Shown piece by piece: positions 23,648 through 32,575 of a DNA stretch of 39,807 bases. This DNA is from an uncultured Gammaproteobacteria bacterium. GTDB lineage: Bacteria > Pseudomonadota > Gammaproteobacteria > Arenicellales > JAANXG01. A model generated the notes under the pieces. That model was not told the DNA's origin, did not search any database, and saw nothing but the letters and a program-made list of their open reading frames with translations. The first letter of the stretch is position 1, and every line of letters begins with the position of its first letter. Where the stretch lies: contig CAMYOI010000003.1 in NCBI GenBank assembly GCA_947259955.1, positions 1 through 39,807 of the forward strand, read 5' to 3'. The position numbers were made by a program, and so were the translations under genes.

Positions 23648-24318
23648 GCAACTGGAAAAACGCTTACAGGTCATTTTATTACGCGAACGCCGACGAGCCG
23701 GAAGACCCGGTACTGGCGCCGCGCGCGACCGCGCTGCTGGTGATCGATATTCAGAATACCTACATGGAGGTGCCCGATGATGCCGCCGAGGCGGCACGAT
23801 GGGCCCCGTTTTTTTCCAGGATGAATGACACGGTCATTCCCAATACGGCTGCGTTGATCGAATTATGCAGAGCAAGGAAAATCGAGGTCATCTTCGCGCG
23901 CATCGCTTGCCTTACGGAAGACGGCCGGGATCGGTCCCTGAGCCAGAAGAAACCCGGCTTCAATTACCTGTTGCTGCCCAAGGACCGGGAGGACAGCCAG
24001 CTTGTGCCCCAATTACAGCCCAGAGGCGACGAGATAGTCATTCTGAAGACCACGGACAGCGCTTTGACTGGTTCGAACCTGCGGTTGATCCTGAACAACA
24101 TGGGCATTCGAAACATCGTCTTGGCTGGTATTTTTACGGATCAATGCGTCAGCAGCACAGTGCGTAGTCTCGCTGACGAAAGCTTCAACGTGCTGGTGGT
24201 CGACGACTGCTGCGCCGCGGCCACGATGGAACTGCACGACCACGAACTGGAAATCATAAATATGATCTACTGTCACGTGGTTCAGTCCGAGGATATCCGG
24301 TCTTTCATCCGTAATTGA
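23644..24318 (+). CDS. Isochorismatase-like cysteine hydrolase in the BMC operon
   Basis: The product has 224 residues. The catalytic triad of the cysteine hydrolase family is visible: D35 in LLVIDIQNTY, K135 in VILKTTDSALTGSNL, and C168 in GIFTDQCVSSTVRSLADESF. Relatives include nicotinamidase, N-carbamoylsarcosine amidohydrolase and ureidoacrylate hydrolase, so an amide or carbamoyl C-N bond is the likely target. The start overlaps the BMC-T stop (ATGA), so it is made with the shell. That placement suggests a role in feeding or clearing an intermediate of the pathway. There is no clear targeting helix, although the N-terminus MSNWKNAYRSFYYANADEPEDP is longer than needed. The substrate is unknown. 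Confidence 0.88.
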   Translation: MSNWKNAYRSFYYANADEPEDPVLAPRATALLVIDIQNTYMEVPDDAAEAARWAPFFSRMNDTVIPNTAALIELCRARKIEVIFARIACLTEDGRDRSLSQKKPGFNYLLLPKDREDSQLVPQLQPRGDEIVILKTTDSALTGSNLRLILNNMGIRNIVLAGIFTDQCVSSTVRSLADESFNVLVVDDCCAAATMELHDHELEIINMIYCHVVQSEDIRSFIRN

Positions 24319-24356
24319 TGGCAAAAGGGGAAAAGATCCGTTAAAACCATGCCGGC

Positions 24357-25556
24357 ATGCCACGCGCGGAAGCAAAAATCATCGGCCTTGTCAGCACAGG
24401 ACATTTTTTCAGCCATTTCTACCTGCTGCTGCTGCCGCCGCTGTTCCCTATTTTGCGCGACTATTATGGCGTCGGTTTTACCGAACTCGGTTTCGCACTG
24501 ACCGCCTACAGTATCGCGACGGCCTGTACCCAGGTCCCTGCAGGATATATCGTAGACCGCCATGGTGCACGAAGGCTGTTGATCGCCGGACTGCTGCTCG
24601 AATCTTTCGCCATCGCCGGCATCGGTTTGTTCAATACGTTCAACGCATTCATCGTGATGCTGGTGGTCGCCGGGGTAGCCAATTCCGTGTACCACCCCGC
24701 CGACTATTCGATACTGAACCGGGCGGTGGATAAATCGCGCATGGGCCGCGCATTTTCAATACATACGTTCGCCGGGTATCTTGGTGAAGCCGTCGCTCCA
24801 GTTACGATCCTTGCCCTCATGGTTTGGGTGGACTGGCACACGGCTCTGATCGTGTGCGGCATCGGAGGTGGTATCGCCACCGTATTCCTGGCGTTCAATT
24901 CCCCTTTGCTGGACGCCGCGCCGAATGCCGATGAATGTCCTCAGGCCGGCGCGAGCGGCGGCGGTCTGCGCTTGCTGATATCCCTGCCCATCGTCATGGG
25001 GCTGCTTTTTTTTATAGGCATATCCATCACCGGGCGCGGCATCACCGGTTTTGGCGTCAGCGCATTGACCGAACTCCACTCGATCTCCCTGGCCAGTGCG
25101 GGTGCCCTGTTGTCCTGCTATCTGTTCGCCATGCCCGTGGGTGTGTTGGTGGGAGGCTGGGTCGCGGACAGTACATCGCAGCACGGCCGCATGGCGGCCG
25201 TGTGCTTCATCGTGGTTTGTTTTGTCATGTTTGCCGTTGCCGCATTGCCGCTGCCGCCGGTAGTCATAGGGGTGCTGTTCGGAATCGCCGGTTTGTTTTC
25301 CGGAATGGTGGCGCCGTCGCGTGACATGCTGATACGTTCCATTACGCCGCCCAAAGAAACCGGTAAGGTGTTTGCATTTGTCTCCACCGGGTATAACATC
25401 GGCGGCATTCTGGGGCCTCCGTTGTTCGGGTATTTGCTCGATCACTACTCGCCCCGGTCACTGTTCTGGGTGGTCGGTGTGGCGGCCCTGATGACGATGC
25501 TGACCGTGATGTTTGCCGCCGGGCGGCACATACGTCCCGCGGCGGCGAATGGATGA
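24357..25556 (+). CDS. MFS transporter
   Basis: The product has 399 residues and about twelve membrane segments. The first inter-helix loop carries GYIVDRHGARRLLIAG, the MFS motif A. SVYHPADYSILNRAVDKSRMGRAFSIHTFAGYLGEAVAP and PPKETGKVFAFVSTGYNIGGILGPPLFGYLLD resemble the fosmidomycin-resistance-like and related subgroup. The gene starts 38 bases after the cysteine hydrolase and may still belong to the BMC transcript, in which case it could export or import a pathway compound. The substrate is not predictable. The last codons overlap the region of the next gene start, with only a few bases between them. Confidence 0.85.
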   Translation: MPRAEAKIIGLVSTGHFFSHFYLLLLPPLFPILRDYYGVGFTELGFALTAYSIATACTQVPAGYIVDRHGARRLLIAGLLLESFAIAGIGLFNTFNAFIVMLVVAGVANSVYHPADYSILNRAVDKSRMGRAFSIHTFAGYLGEAVAPVTILALMVWVDWHTALIVCGIGGGIATVFLAFNSPLLDAAPNADECPQAGASGGGLRLLISLPIVMGLLFFIGISITGRGITGFGVSALTELHSISLASAGALLSCYLFAMPVGVLVGGWVADSTSQHGRMAAVCFIVVCFVMFAVAALPLPPVVIGVLFGIAGLFSGMVAPSRDMLIRSITPPKETGKVFAFVSTGYNIGGILGPPLFGYLLDHYSPRSLFWVVGVAALMTMLTVMFAAGRHIRPAAANG

Positions 25557-25563
25557 AAAACGA

Positions 25564-27003
25564 ATGAGATTGGGAAGAACAGGCCGAATCGTACTGCTGA
25601 GTGTATTCATTGCCCTGGTGCTTGGGGGCTGTGCAACGAATCCGGTGACCGGAAAGCAGAATTTCGTCCTCATGAGTGAGGATCAGGAGATCGATCTGGG
25701 TAAGCAGTATCACGGGCAGGTCATGAAGCAGTACAAGGAGTACCGCGACCCGGAGCTGACCGCGCTGGTGAACAAGTTGGGGGGGGAGCTTGCCGCTAAC
25801 GGCCATCGCGGTGATCTGAATTTTCATTTCACTGTGCTGGACAGCCCCGAGGTCAACGCGTTTGCGCTCCCCGGCGGATATATCTATATCACGCGTGGCA
25901 TCGTTGCCTACATGAACAGCGAGGAAGAGCTGGCCGGAGTGCTCGGCCATGAGATCGGGCATGTAACGGCCCGGCACAGCGTTCGGCAGCACGCCGCTTC
26001 CACAACCGCCGGGCTGCTCGGTGCGGTTGCCACTATCGCCACCGGCAGCCAGGGAGTCGGGCAGTTGTCCGGCCAGCTGGGCGGCGCGCTGGTGAGCGGG
26101 TACGGTCGCGGCCACGAGCTGGAGGCGGACCGTCTCGGCGCCGAGTATCTGGCCCGCACCGGATATGATCCCGATATGATGCTGGAGGTCGTGGGCATAC
26201 TAAAAGACCAGGAAGAATTCGAGATCCAGCGGGCAAAGGAGGAGGGGCGCCAGCCCCGTATCTATCACGGCGTGTTTGCCAGCCACCCCCGGAATGACCA
26301 GCGGCTCCAGGAAGTGGTCAAGGCGGCTGAAAAATACAGTAACCCGCAGGCCAAACGAACGGATCCCGATACGTTCATCACCATGCTCGAAGGCGTTACC
26401 TTCGGTGACAGCGAAGAGCAGGGCATCGTTCGAGGGAATCGCTTCTATCACCTTCCCCTGGATTTCCGTATCGAGTTTCCGTCCGGTTGGCGAATAGAGA
26501 ACACTCAGGATCAACTCCTTGCGGTCAAACCGGATGAGAGCGCCGTATTCCTGGTAAAACTCGACAGCCGGGCCGGTCGCGAATCAGCCGGGGCGTATCT
26601 GCGGCGAAATTTCGACAACCTGAGACAGGGAAAGGTGCTCGATGCGGACAGTTATGCGGGCCTGATACAGGGCAAGAATCCTTTCGGTTCCGGTACCATC
26701 AGTGTGGCTGCCCGTCTGCACGATGCCAACGTGTTCGTGGTATACGGTGCAGCGAGGGGGAGTATCCCGGAAGATGCGTTCTTCGATACGGTGAGGAGCA
26801 TCCGCCGCCTCGATTCGTCGGAACGCGCGCTCGCAGTGGAAAAGCGTATCAAGGTGATTCGGGCCCGGGCCGGAGACACATTTGCATCGCTGGCAAGGCG
26901 AAGCGACCTTGGGGCATACGCTGAAGCGCAGCTTCGCCTGATGAACGGCATGTATCCTGACGGTCAACCGCGGGCGGGGCAACTTATCAAGATTGTGCAG
27001 TAG
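25564..27003 (+). CDS. M48 family metalloprotease lipoprotein with LysM-like C-terminus
   Basis: The ATG at 25564 gives MRLGRTGRIVLLSVFIALVLGGCATNP, a lipoprotein signal with lipobox LGGC; the ATG at 25549 is an alternative. About 479 residues. The zinc site is HEIGH (129-133) in GVLGHEIGHVTARHS, with the third ligand region in GHELEADRLGAEYLAR. This is the BepA/LoiP-like periplasmic class that helps outer-membrane assembly and degrades misfolded proteins. BepA has TPR repeats; here the C-terminal half is different and ends in IKVIRARAGDTFASLARRSDLGAYAEAQLRLMNG, a LysM-like segment that might bind peptidoglycan. It seems unrelated in function to the BMC operon. Confidence 0.88.
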   Translation: MRLGRTGRIVLLSVFIALVLGGCATNPVTGKQNFVLMSEDQEIDLGKQYHGQVMKQYKEYRDPELTALVNKLGGELAANGHRGDLNFHFTVLDSPEVNAFALPGGYIYITRGIVAYMNSEEELAGVLGHEIGHVTARHSVRQHAASTTAGLLGAVATIATGSQGVGQLSGQLGGALVSGYGRGHELEADRLGAEYLARTGYDPDMMLEVVGILKDQEEFEIQRAKEEGRQPRIYHGVFASHPRNDQRLQEVVKAAEKYSNPQAKRTDPDTFITMLEGVTFGDSEEQGIVRGNRFYHLPLDFRIEFPSGWRIENTQDQLLAVKPDESAVFLVKLDSRAGRESAGAYLRRNFDNLRQGKVLDADSYAGLIQGKNPFGSGTISVAARLHDANVFVVYGAARGSIPEDAFFDTVRSIRRLDSSERALAVEKRIKVIRARAGDTFASLARRSDLGAYAEAQLRLMNGMYPDGQPRAGQLIKIVQ

Positions 27004-27063
27004 GAATCGCGCCTAACCCCTTCAAACAAAAGGCAGATTATACATCCAAGTGTGCTATTATTC

Positions 27064-27092
27064 TTGTATATACCGGCAACTTGGGGTATACC
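27064..27092 (+). promoter_or_regulatory. Probable sigma-70 promoter of fimV
   Basis: In the 175-base AT-rich gap before fimV, TTGTAT (27064-27069) and TATACC (27087-27092) are 17 bases apart. The gap is clearly richer in A and T than its neighbours. A GGGGTGA site then precedes the ATG at 27179. Confidence 0.45.
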
Positions 27093-27178
27093 TGAGATAG
27101 TGAGAATCTGGAAAGACAACTCAAAAATTAAAAAATTCTATTCCAGGTACCTGTTGAACCTTGTGGGGTGAATACGAT

Positions 27179-30099
27179 ATGACAACCCGGGCGTGGGGTT
27201 GTTTTGGCTTGATCAAGTGCGGCTCGCGCCTCGTGGGCCTTTTGGCCTTGGTGTCTACGGTCCCTGCGTTCGGCCTGGGTCTGGGCGAAATGCGCGTGCA
27301 ATCGGGCCTCGGTGAGCCCCTTGTTGCGGAAATCGAGTTATCGTCGACTTCAGCCATTGAGCTTTCGACACTCGAAGTGACTCTGGGAGCGGAGGATGTG
27401 TTCAATAACGCCGGTGTGATCCGTCACCAGTTCCTGACACAACTCGAATTCGAAGTGATCGAATCTACGCCACCCGTGATCAGGATCACGTCGGTTCAGC
27501 CCATAAGCGAACCGTTCCTTCATATCATCATTCGAACCCGTTGGGAATTCGGCATGCTGCTGAGTGAGTACACTGCGCTGCTGGACCCGCCGTTGTATGC
27601 GCAGCAGCAGCCGGGCTCGGTAAGCACGCCCGTTGTTCTCGAAGAAGCGGACCAACCCGTCGTTACTTCGATTCCCGAAGAACCGGATACCGGTCAGGCC
27701 GGCGAGCCGGCTTCGATCCCGCAAGCGGAGGTGTCGGGGATGCCGGCTGGCAGTTTTCAGTACGGCCCAGTGGCTCCCGGCGACAATCTATGGGGTATCG
27801 CATCGCTGGTCGACACCGCTGGCCTCGATGCCAACATATTCCAGGTAATGATCGCACTGTTGAGACAAAACCCGGATGCTTTCATAGGCAATAACATCAA
27901 CCAGCTCAAAACCGGCGAAACGCTGACGCTGGAAGACTACCAATCGATCCTGTTGATCTCTAAGGCGGAGGCTGGCAGGTCTTACAAAGCCCAGATCGAA
28001 AATTGGCAAGCGGGCCGGCCGAGCACCGTGATCGCTGAGCGGCCTGACGCGGCGCCACCGCGGTCTGGACTGGTTAAGGCGCAAGCAGAAGCCCCGGCCG
28101 AGACCGCGACACCGGAGGTGGTGGAAGTCGAGCCGTCGATGGAACAAGGCGCGGCAGAGGCCGCGGACCAGGACGCCGCGGATATGCAAGCCAAAGCGCA
28201 ACCGACTGACGACCCGGATAAATACGTATTCAAGATCGCACCTCCGGCATCCGACGCGGCGGGCGATGCATCCGAGGTACCGGCCGAAGTGGATATGGAG
28301 GTCGCAGCCATGAGGGCGGCAATTGACAGGGAGATCGCCGCTTTGCGGCAGCAGGTCGTGAAGCTCGAAAACGAGCAGAGGGTATCGAAAGCCCTTTCCA
28401 CTAAAGAAGGTGACATAGAATCGATAAAAGCGGAGGCTGAAAAGGAAATAACCACGCTCAGGGAACAGATTGGCTTCCTCAAACAGGCTGGGGCTGACCA
28501 GGAAATACTGGCGTTGCGCGGACAGCTCGCCGCCCTCAGGCGGCAGGAAACGATGACGAAAGAGGCTTCCAGCGCTACCGCTGCGTTGGCGGAAGCTGAG
28601 CAGGAAATCCGCAGATTGCGGGCGCAGGTTGCGGCTCTGGCAAAAAGCGACTCTACTGAGGCAGCGCCGGCCCGACCGGACTTCAGCGACCTGAGCGATC
28701 AGGTGGATGTTTCGCAATCACCCGCGGTTGCGGCAACTGCGGCGTCTAATGTCAAAGTTGAAGGCGACTCGATCAGAGCGGGAGCGAACCAGCAGATTAC
28801 CGCCATGCGTGAACAGATGGAGGCCATGCGCGCGGAAATGGGACAGCTTCTGGCCGCCCAGAAGCTTCGCGACGCGCAAAACACGGAACTCCGCCCAGAC
28901 GAAATCGCGCGTAGCGGCAGGTTCAGACAGTGACGGTAAATCCGTTTGGCAAAAGTGGTTCGACAAACTGCCTGAAGACGACGAGTCCCGTATCGCGATC
29001 GCCGCCGGGATTCTGCTGATCTTGCTGTTGCTCTGGCTGCTCATTCGTCGGCATAGGGCCTTGATGAGAATGGAACAGAGCATTTTGATGGCTAGCGGAA
29101 ACATGGATGAGGCAGCCAGCCAGTTATCGGAGTTCAAATCGAAAAAGCCCCGTTATCTGAGCGATCTGAGCATCGCCGGAATGGGAAGGATGGAAGCGGC
29201 CGAGGTCGACCCGCTGGCCGAAGCCGAGGTGTATCTGGCGTATGGCCGGGCCAGGCAAGCGTTACAGGTGCTAAAGGAAGCGTCCAGCCGGAATCCGGAT
29301 CGCAAGGAGCTGAAGCTGAAGCTTCTGGAGGTCTACCAACAGGAGGACGACGTCAACTCCTTCGACGATCTCGTAGCGGAGATGGATCTAAGCGAGGAAG
29401 ACATGGACCAGGCGGCATGGAGCAAGGTTGTCGAGTTGAAGCTCAAAATGCAGGAGAAAAGCCCCTTGCAAACGCCTGAACTGGATGAGCAAAACGACTC
29501 GCAGGAAAGCGAATCCTCACCAGGCGGATCCGCGGACGGGGAACTGCCGCTCGACGAAAGTATTGAAAAGCAGAATTCGCGAGAAAAAATACCGGCATCC
29601 GAATTACCTCGAGACGTACTCGCGAAAGCGTCCGTTCCCGTCGATCCAGCGCTGCGACCGTTTCCCGAGCCGGATGAGAATGCGCGTGTCGGTGAGGAAG
29701 TTTTGGGTACGCTCGGGCGGGCCGATGAGTCCGGCAGCGGTTCGCGGTCCGAAACCATACCTCCGGGCGCAAGCTCGGACGATTCGGACATGATGAACTT
29801 CGCTACCTCGAAATCCTCGGAGTTGGATTTCGATCTGGAGGCGGATCTGGAAAAGCCACTCGACCCCGAGTCCGATTCCACGGCTCCGGCCGAAGCCGAT
29901 GAATCGGTGAAAACATTCACTCTGGAATCCAGCGACACGGAGGAAGAGGGCGGCAATTTGAACGACCGAACTCGCCGAGGCCTATATGAACATGGGCGAC
30001 AGGGATGAGGCGCTTCGAATACTTAGAGAGATTGTCGAAGTCGCAAGCCCGGATGAGAAAATGCAGATTAACGAGTTGATGAAGCGCGCTAATCAATAA
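27179..30099 (+). pseudogene. fimV: FimV/HubP-like polar LysM protein, interrupted by two frameshifts
   Basis: Three pieces in three frames make one FimV-like protein. Piece 1 (to 28933) has a signal-like start, the FimV N-domain (FGLGLGEMRVQSGLGEPLVAEIELSS), a LysM segment (YGPVAPGDNLWGIASLV...NQLKTGETL) and coiled-coil repeats. Piece 2 (about 28920-29960) has the membrane helix IAIAAGILLILLLLWLLIRRHRAL and a long acidic region. Piece 3 (about 29968-30099) encodes ELAEAYMNMGDRDEALRILREIVEVASPDEKMQINELMKRANQ, the conserved C-terminal TPR-like domain; it is not in the ORF track. Both shifts move the frame by +1. FimV/HubP proteins organise cell poles, type IV pili and twitching. Start ATG 27179 has GGGGTGA upstream. 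Either a decayed gene or sequencing errors are possible. Confidence 0.82.
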
Positions 30100-30129
30100 G
30101 ACTTACCCGTTCGCGGCAACCTGGGTTTA

Positions 30130-30849
30130 TTATTGCCGGTGCACCCGAAAAAATTCTGCAGCCCAGTCCGCAATCAGTTTGCTGTCGGCCGGCTGCGCCA
30201 GGGATCTGCGTGCGGCCTCGGTGCGATCCACGGGAAATATGACGCCGCCACGCAGATCGAGCAAATCGATCATGTACTCCTCGCTGAACTCGGGGTGAAA
30301 CTGAACGGTCAGCACGGTGTCGTCGTAACGCACGGCACCAATCGGGCAAAACTCGTTGCCACCGATGATTTCCGCGGTGTCCGGCACGGCAATCACCTGG
30401 TCCTGGTGCATGACCATGACGGGGACCTGTCTGCTGGTGTCGTTGGTGCCGAGTCGCATGTGGTAGGTGTGCACCCCTATCCCCCATCCCTGATCTGATT
30501 TCAACGCTTTTCCTCCCAAAGCCTCGGCGGCGATCTGGTGGCCGAAACAGATGCCGAACTGGGGCTTGCCGGCAGCGGTGGCGCGACGAATGAAATCCTC
30601 GAGAGGCTCGATCCAGTGCAGCTCATCGTATACACCATGCCGCGATCCCGAGTAGATGTAGCCGTCGAATGCTTGGACGGGGGGCAACACCTCGCCCGTG
30701 ACGGGCGATACGCCGGTGAATACGGCCTCCGGCATGGAAGGCGACAGCCACTGCGCAATCATTTTGGGGTAGTAGGGATATTTTTCATTGAGCTCCTCGG
30801 GTATTTCACCAAGTTCGAAGACCGCGATGTTCATTGGCTGGTTGTTCAT
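30130..30849 (-). CDS. Class I glutamine amidotransferase-like protein
   Basis: The product has 239 residues. The triad is visible: C101 in FGICFGHQIAAEALGG, H185 and E187 in VQFHPEFSEEYM. Stand-alone proteins of this type hydrolyse glutamine or gamma-glutamyl compounds; some act in gamma-glutamyl-polyamine breakdown or as GMP-synthase-like domains. It follows on the minus strand after a TrpB2-like gene and an adenylation-domain relic, and may share their transcript. FDGYIYSGSRHGVYDELHWIEPLEDFIRRA is the typical oxyanion-strand region of GMP-synthase-like amidotransferases. The partner or substrate is unknown. A second in-frame ATG at 30834 is an alternative start. Confidence 0.85.
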   Translation of the reverse strand: MNNQPMNIAVFELGEIPEELNEKYPYYPKMIAQWLSPSMPEAVFTGVSPVTGEVLPPVQAFDGYIYSGSRHGVYDELHWIEPLEDFIRRATAAGKPQFGICFGHQIAAEALGGKALKSDQGWGIGVHTYHMRLGTNDTSRQVPVMVMHQDQVIAVPDTAEIIGGNEFCPIGAVRYDDTVLTVQFHPEFSEEYMIDLLDLRGGVIFPVDRTEAARRSLAQPADSKLIADWAAEFFRVHRQ

Positions 30850-30895
30850 TCTTGCCTGACTAGAATTTCGCTGCTTGATCTTATTATGGGGTGAG

Positions 30896-31079
30896 TCAAG
30901 GTGCTTTGACGATCAGATCATTCAGCTCCCGGAATGTGAACGATGCCGCCGCGTTCACGAGCGCGAGCTTGTCGGGCATCGATCGGACGGAATCGTCGAT
31001 CAATGCGCTGAGAGTGGTGCCTTGGGGCCAGGTCTCTGGGGACGACGACACGAATCGGTTGTTTCTATCCGTAAGGTTC
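30896..31079 (-). pseudogene. N-terminal relic of an AMP-binding (adenylation) enzyme
   Basis: This is not in the ORF track because it lacks an ATG start. Reading the minus strand just after the TrpB2 stop gives NLTDRNNRFVSSSPETWPQGTTLSALIDDSVRSMPDKLALVNAAASFTFRELNDLIVKAP followed by TGA at 30896-30898. The block LIDDSV--MPDKLALV----SFTFRELN is the conserved N-terminus of adenylation domains and acyl-CoA ligases. Only about 60 of the expected 500 residues remain. The beginning reads CTGAAG over the TrpB2 stop, where an ATGA overlap could once have been. I take it as a deletion remnant of a gene formerly coupled to TrpB2. Confidence 0.6.
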
Positions 31080-31080
31080 T

Positions 31081-32445
31081 TCAGGACGCCACCGCGGGCA
31101 GCCCGGCCAGCGCCATGGCCAACTCTGATTCGTCGTAGAGCTGATCATCGAGCTGTCCGGCCGCATAATCCATGTAAGCCTGCATGTCGAAATGACCGTG
31201 CCCACACAGGTTGAACAGAATGGTTCTGCTTCTGCCTTCCTCCCGGCAACGAATGGCCTCGTCCAGGGTCGCCTTTATCGCGTGATTGGCTTCCGGGGCG
31301 GGAATGATGCCTTCGGCTCTGGCGAACTGCAGGCCGGCTTCGAAGCATTCCATCTGCTGGTAGGCACGGGGTTCAATCTCCCCAAGCTGGGTCAGGTGGC
31401 TCACCATCGGGGCCATGCCGTGATAGCGCAGACCGCCCGCATGGAACCCCGGCGGGACGAACGACGCGCCAAGGGTATGCATTTTGACCAGTGGGGTAAG
31501 TTGCGCGGTATCGCCGAAGTCATAGGCGTACTTGCCGCGGGTAAGGGTGGGGCAGTTTGCCGGCTCGACCGCGATGATCTCCACCTCGCGGCCGTTGCGC
31601 AGTTTCTCACCGATGAACGGGAACGCGATACCCGCGAAATTGCTGCCGCCACCGGTACAGCCGATGACGATGTCCGGGTAGGTATCCGCTTTTTCGAGCT
31701 GCAGCCAGGCCTCCTGTCCGATAACGGTCTGATGCATGAGGACGTGATTGAGCACGCTGCCCAGCGCGTATTTGGTGTCGTCGGCCTGGGCGGCGCACTC
31801 CACCGCCTCGCTTATCGCGATGCCGAGGCTGCCCGTGCTGTCCGGGTGCTCCGCCAGTATTGCCCGTCCCGCAGCGGTCAACTCGCTCGGGCTGGCTATG
31901 CACTTTGCACCGAACGTCTCCATGAACGCACGTCGGTAGGGTTTCTGGTCGAAGCTGACGCGCACCATGAAGACCTCGATGTCGAGACCGAACATGCATC
32001 CCGCCAGTGCCATTGACGAGCCCCATTGCCCCGCGCCGGTTTCGGTGACGATGCGTTTGACACCTTCTTCCTTGCAGTAGAACGCTTGCGCAACGGCGGT
32101 GTTGGGTTTGTGGCTACCGGCCGGGCTGACACCCTCGTACTTGTAGAATATCTTAGCCGGGGTATTCAGCTCCCTTTCGAGCCTGCGCGCACGGTACAGT
32201 GGCGTGGGCCGCCACTGTTTGAGTACGTCGCGAACCGGTTGGGGAATTTCTATGTTTCGCTCGGTGCTGACCTCCTGCTCGATCACCGACATCGGAAACA
32301 GCGGCGCCAGGTCGTCAGGCCCGATCGGTTCCCCGGTCCCCGGGTGCAGTACCGGCGGTGGCGGAACCGGCAAATCCGCGGCTATGTTGTACCAGAAGCG
32401 GGGGATCTCATTTTCTTCCAGTGTATATTTTATTTGTTCCTGCAT
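31081..32445 (-). CDS. TrpB2-like PLP-dependent tryptophan synthase beta homologue
   Basis: The ORF track extends to 32655, but the ATG at 32445 ([26 protein letters not shown]) gives 454 residues, the usual TrpB2 length; the extra 70 residues come from translating repeat DNA. The PLP lysine is K113 in [30 protein letters not shown] and the phosphate-binding [17 protein letters not shown] follow. TrpB2 proteins join indole and serine to tryptophan but often act without TrpA. No trp gene is nearby, so salvage of indole or a different beta-replacement reaction is possible. A truncated adenylation-domain gene and an amidotransferase follow on the same strand, hinting at a former small-molecule cluster. 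Confidence 0.88.
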   Translation of the reverse strand: MQEQIKYTLEENEIPRFWYNIAADLPVPPPPVLHPGTGEPIGPDDLAPLFPMSVIEQEVSTERNIEIPQPVRDVLKQWRPTPLYRARRLERELNTPAKIFYKYEGVSPAGSHKPNTAVAQAFYCKEEGVKRIVTETGAGQWGSSMALAGCMFGLDIEVFMVRVSFDQKPYRRAFMETFGAKCIASPSELTAAGRAILAEHPDSTGSLGIAISEAVECAAQADDTKYALGSVLNHVLMHQTVIGQEAWLQLEKADTYPDIVIGCTGGGSNFAGIAFPFIGEKLRNGREVEIIAVEPANCPTLTRGKYAYDFGDTAQLTPLVKMHTLGASFVPPGFHAGGLRYHGMAPMVSHLTQLGEIEPRAYQQMECFEAGLQFARAEGIIPAPEANHAIKATLDEAIRCREEGRSRTILFNLCGHGHFDMQAYMDYAAGQLDDQLYDESELAMALAGLPAVAS

Positions 32446-32575
32446 GGCGGAATAATTGACGCGTATTTTTTTGGTTTCTTCGGTACCGGCTCTCAAGTAA
32501 GAACCCGACCCATTGTAACCCCGCTTGGGGAATAGGCGTAGTCTATACGATACTATATTACGGGTATTACGGGAT

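Noticed and set aside
27788-28717. Minus-strand ORF of 309 residues opposite fimV
   Set aside because: It is a shadow of the fimV coiled-coil region; the plus-strand frame has FimV and LysM motifs.
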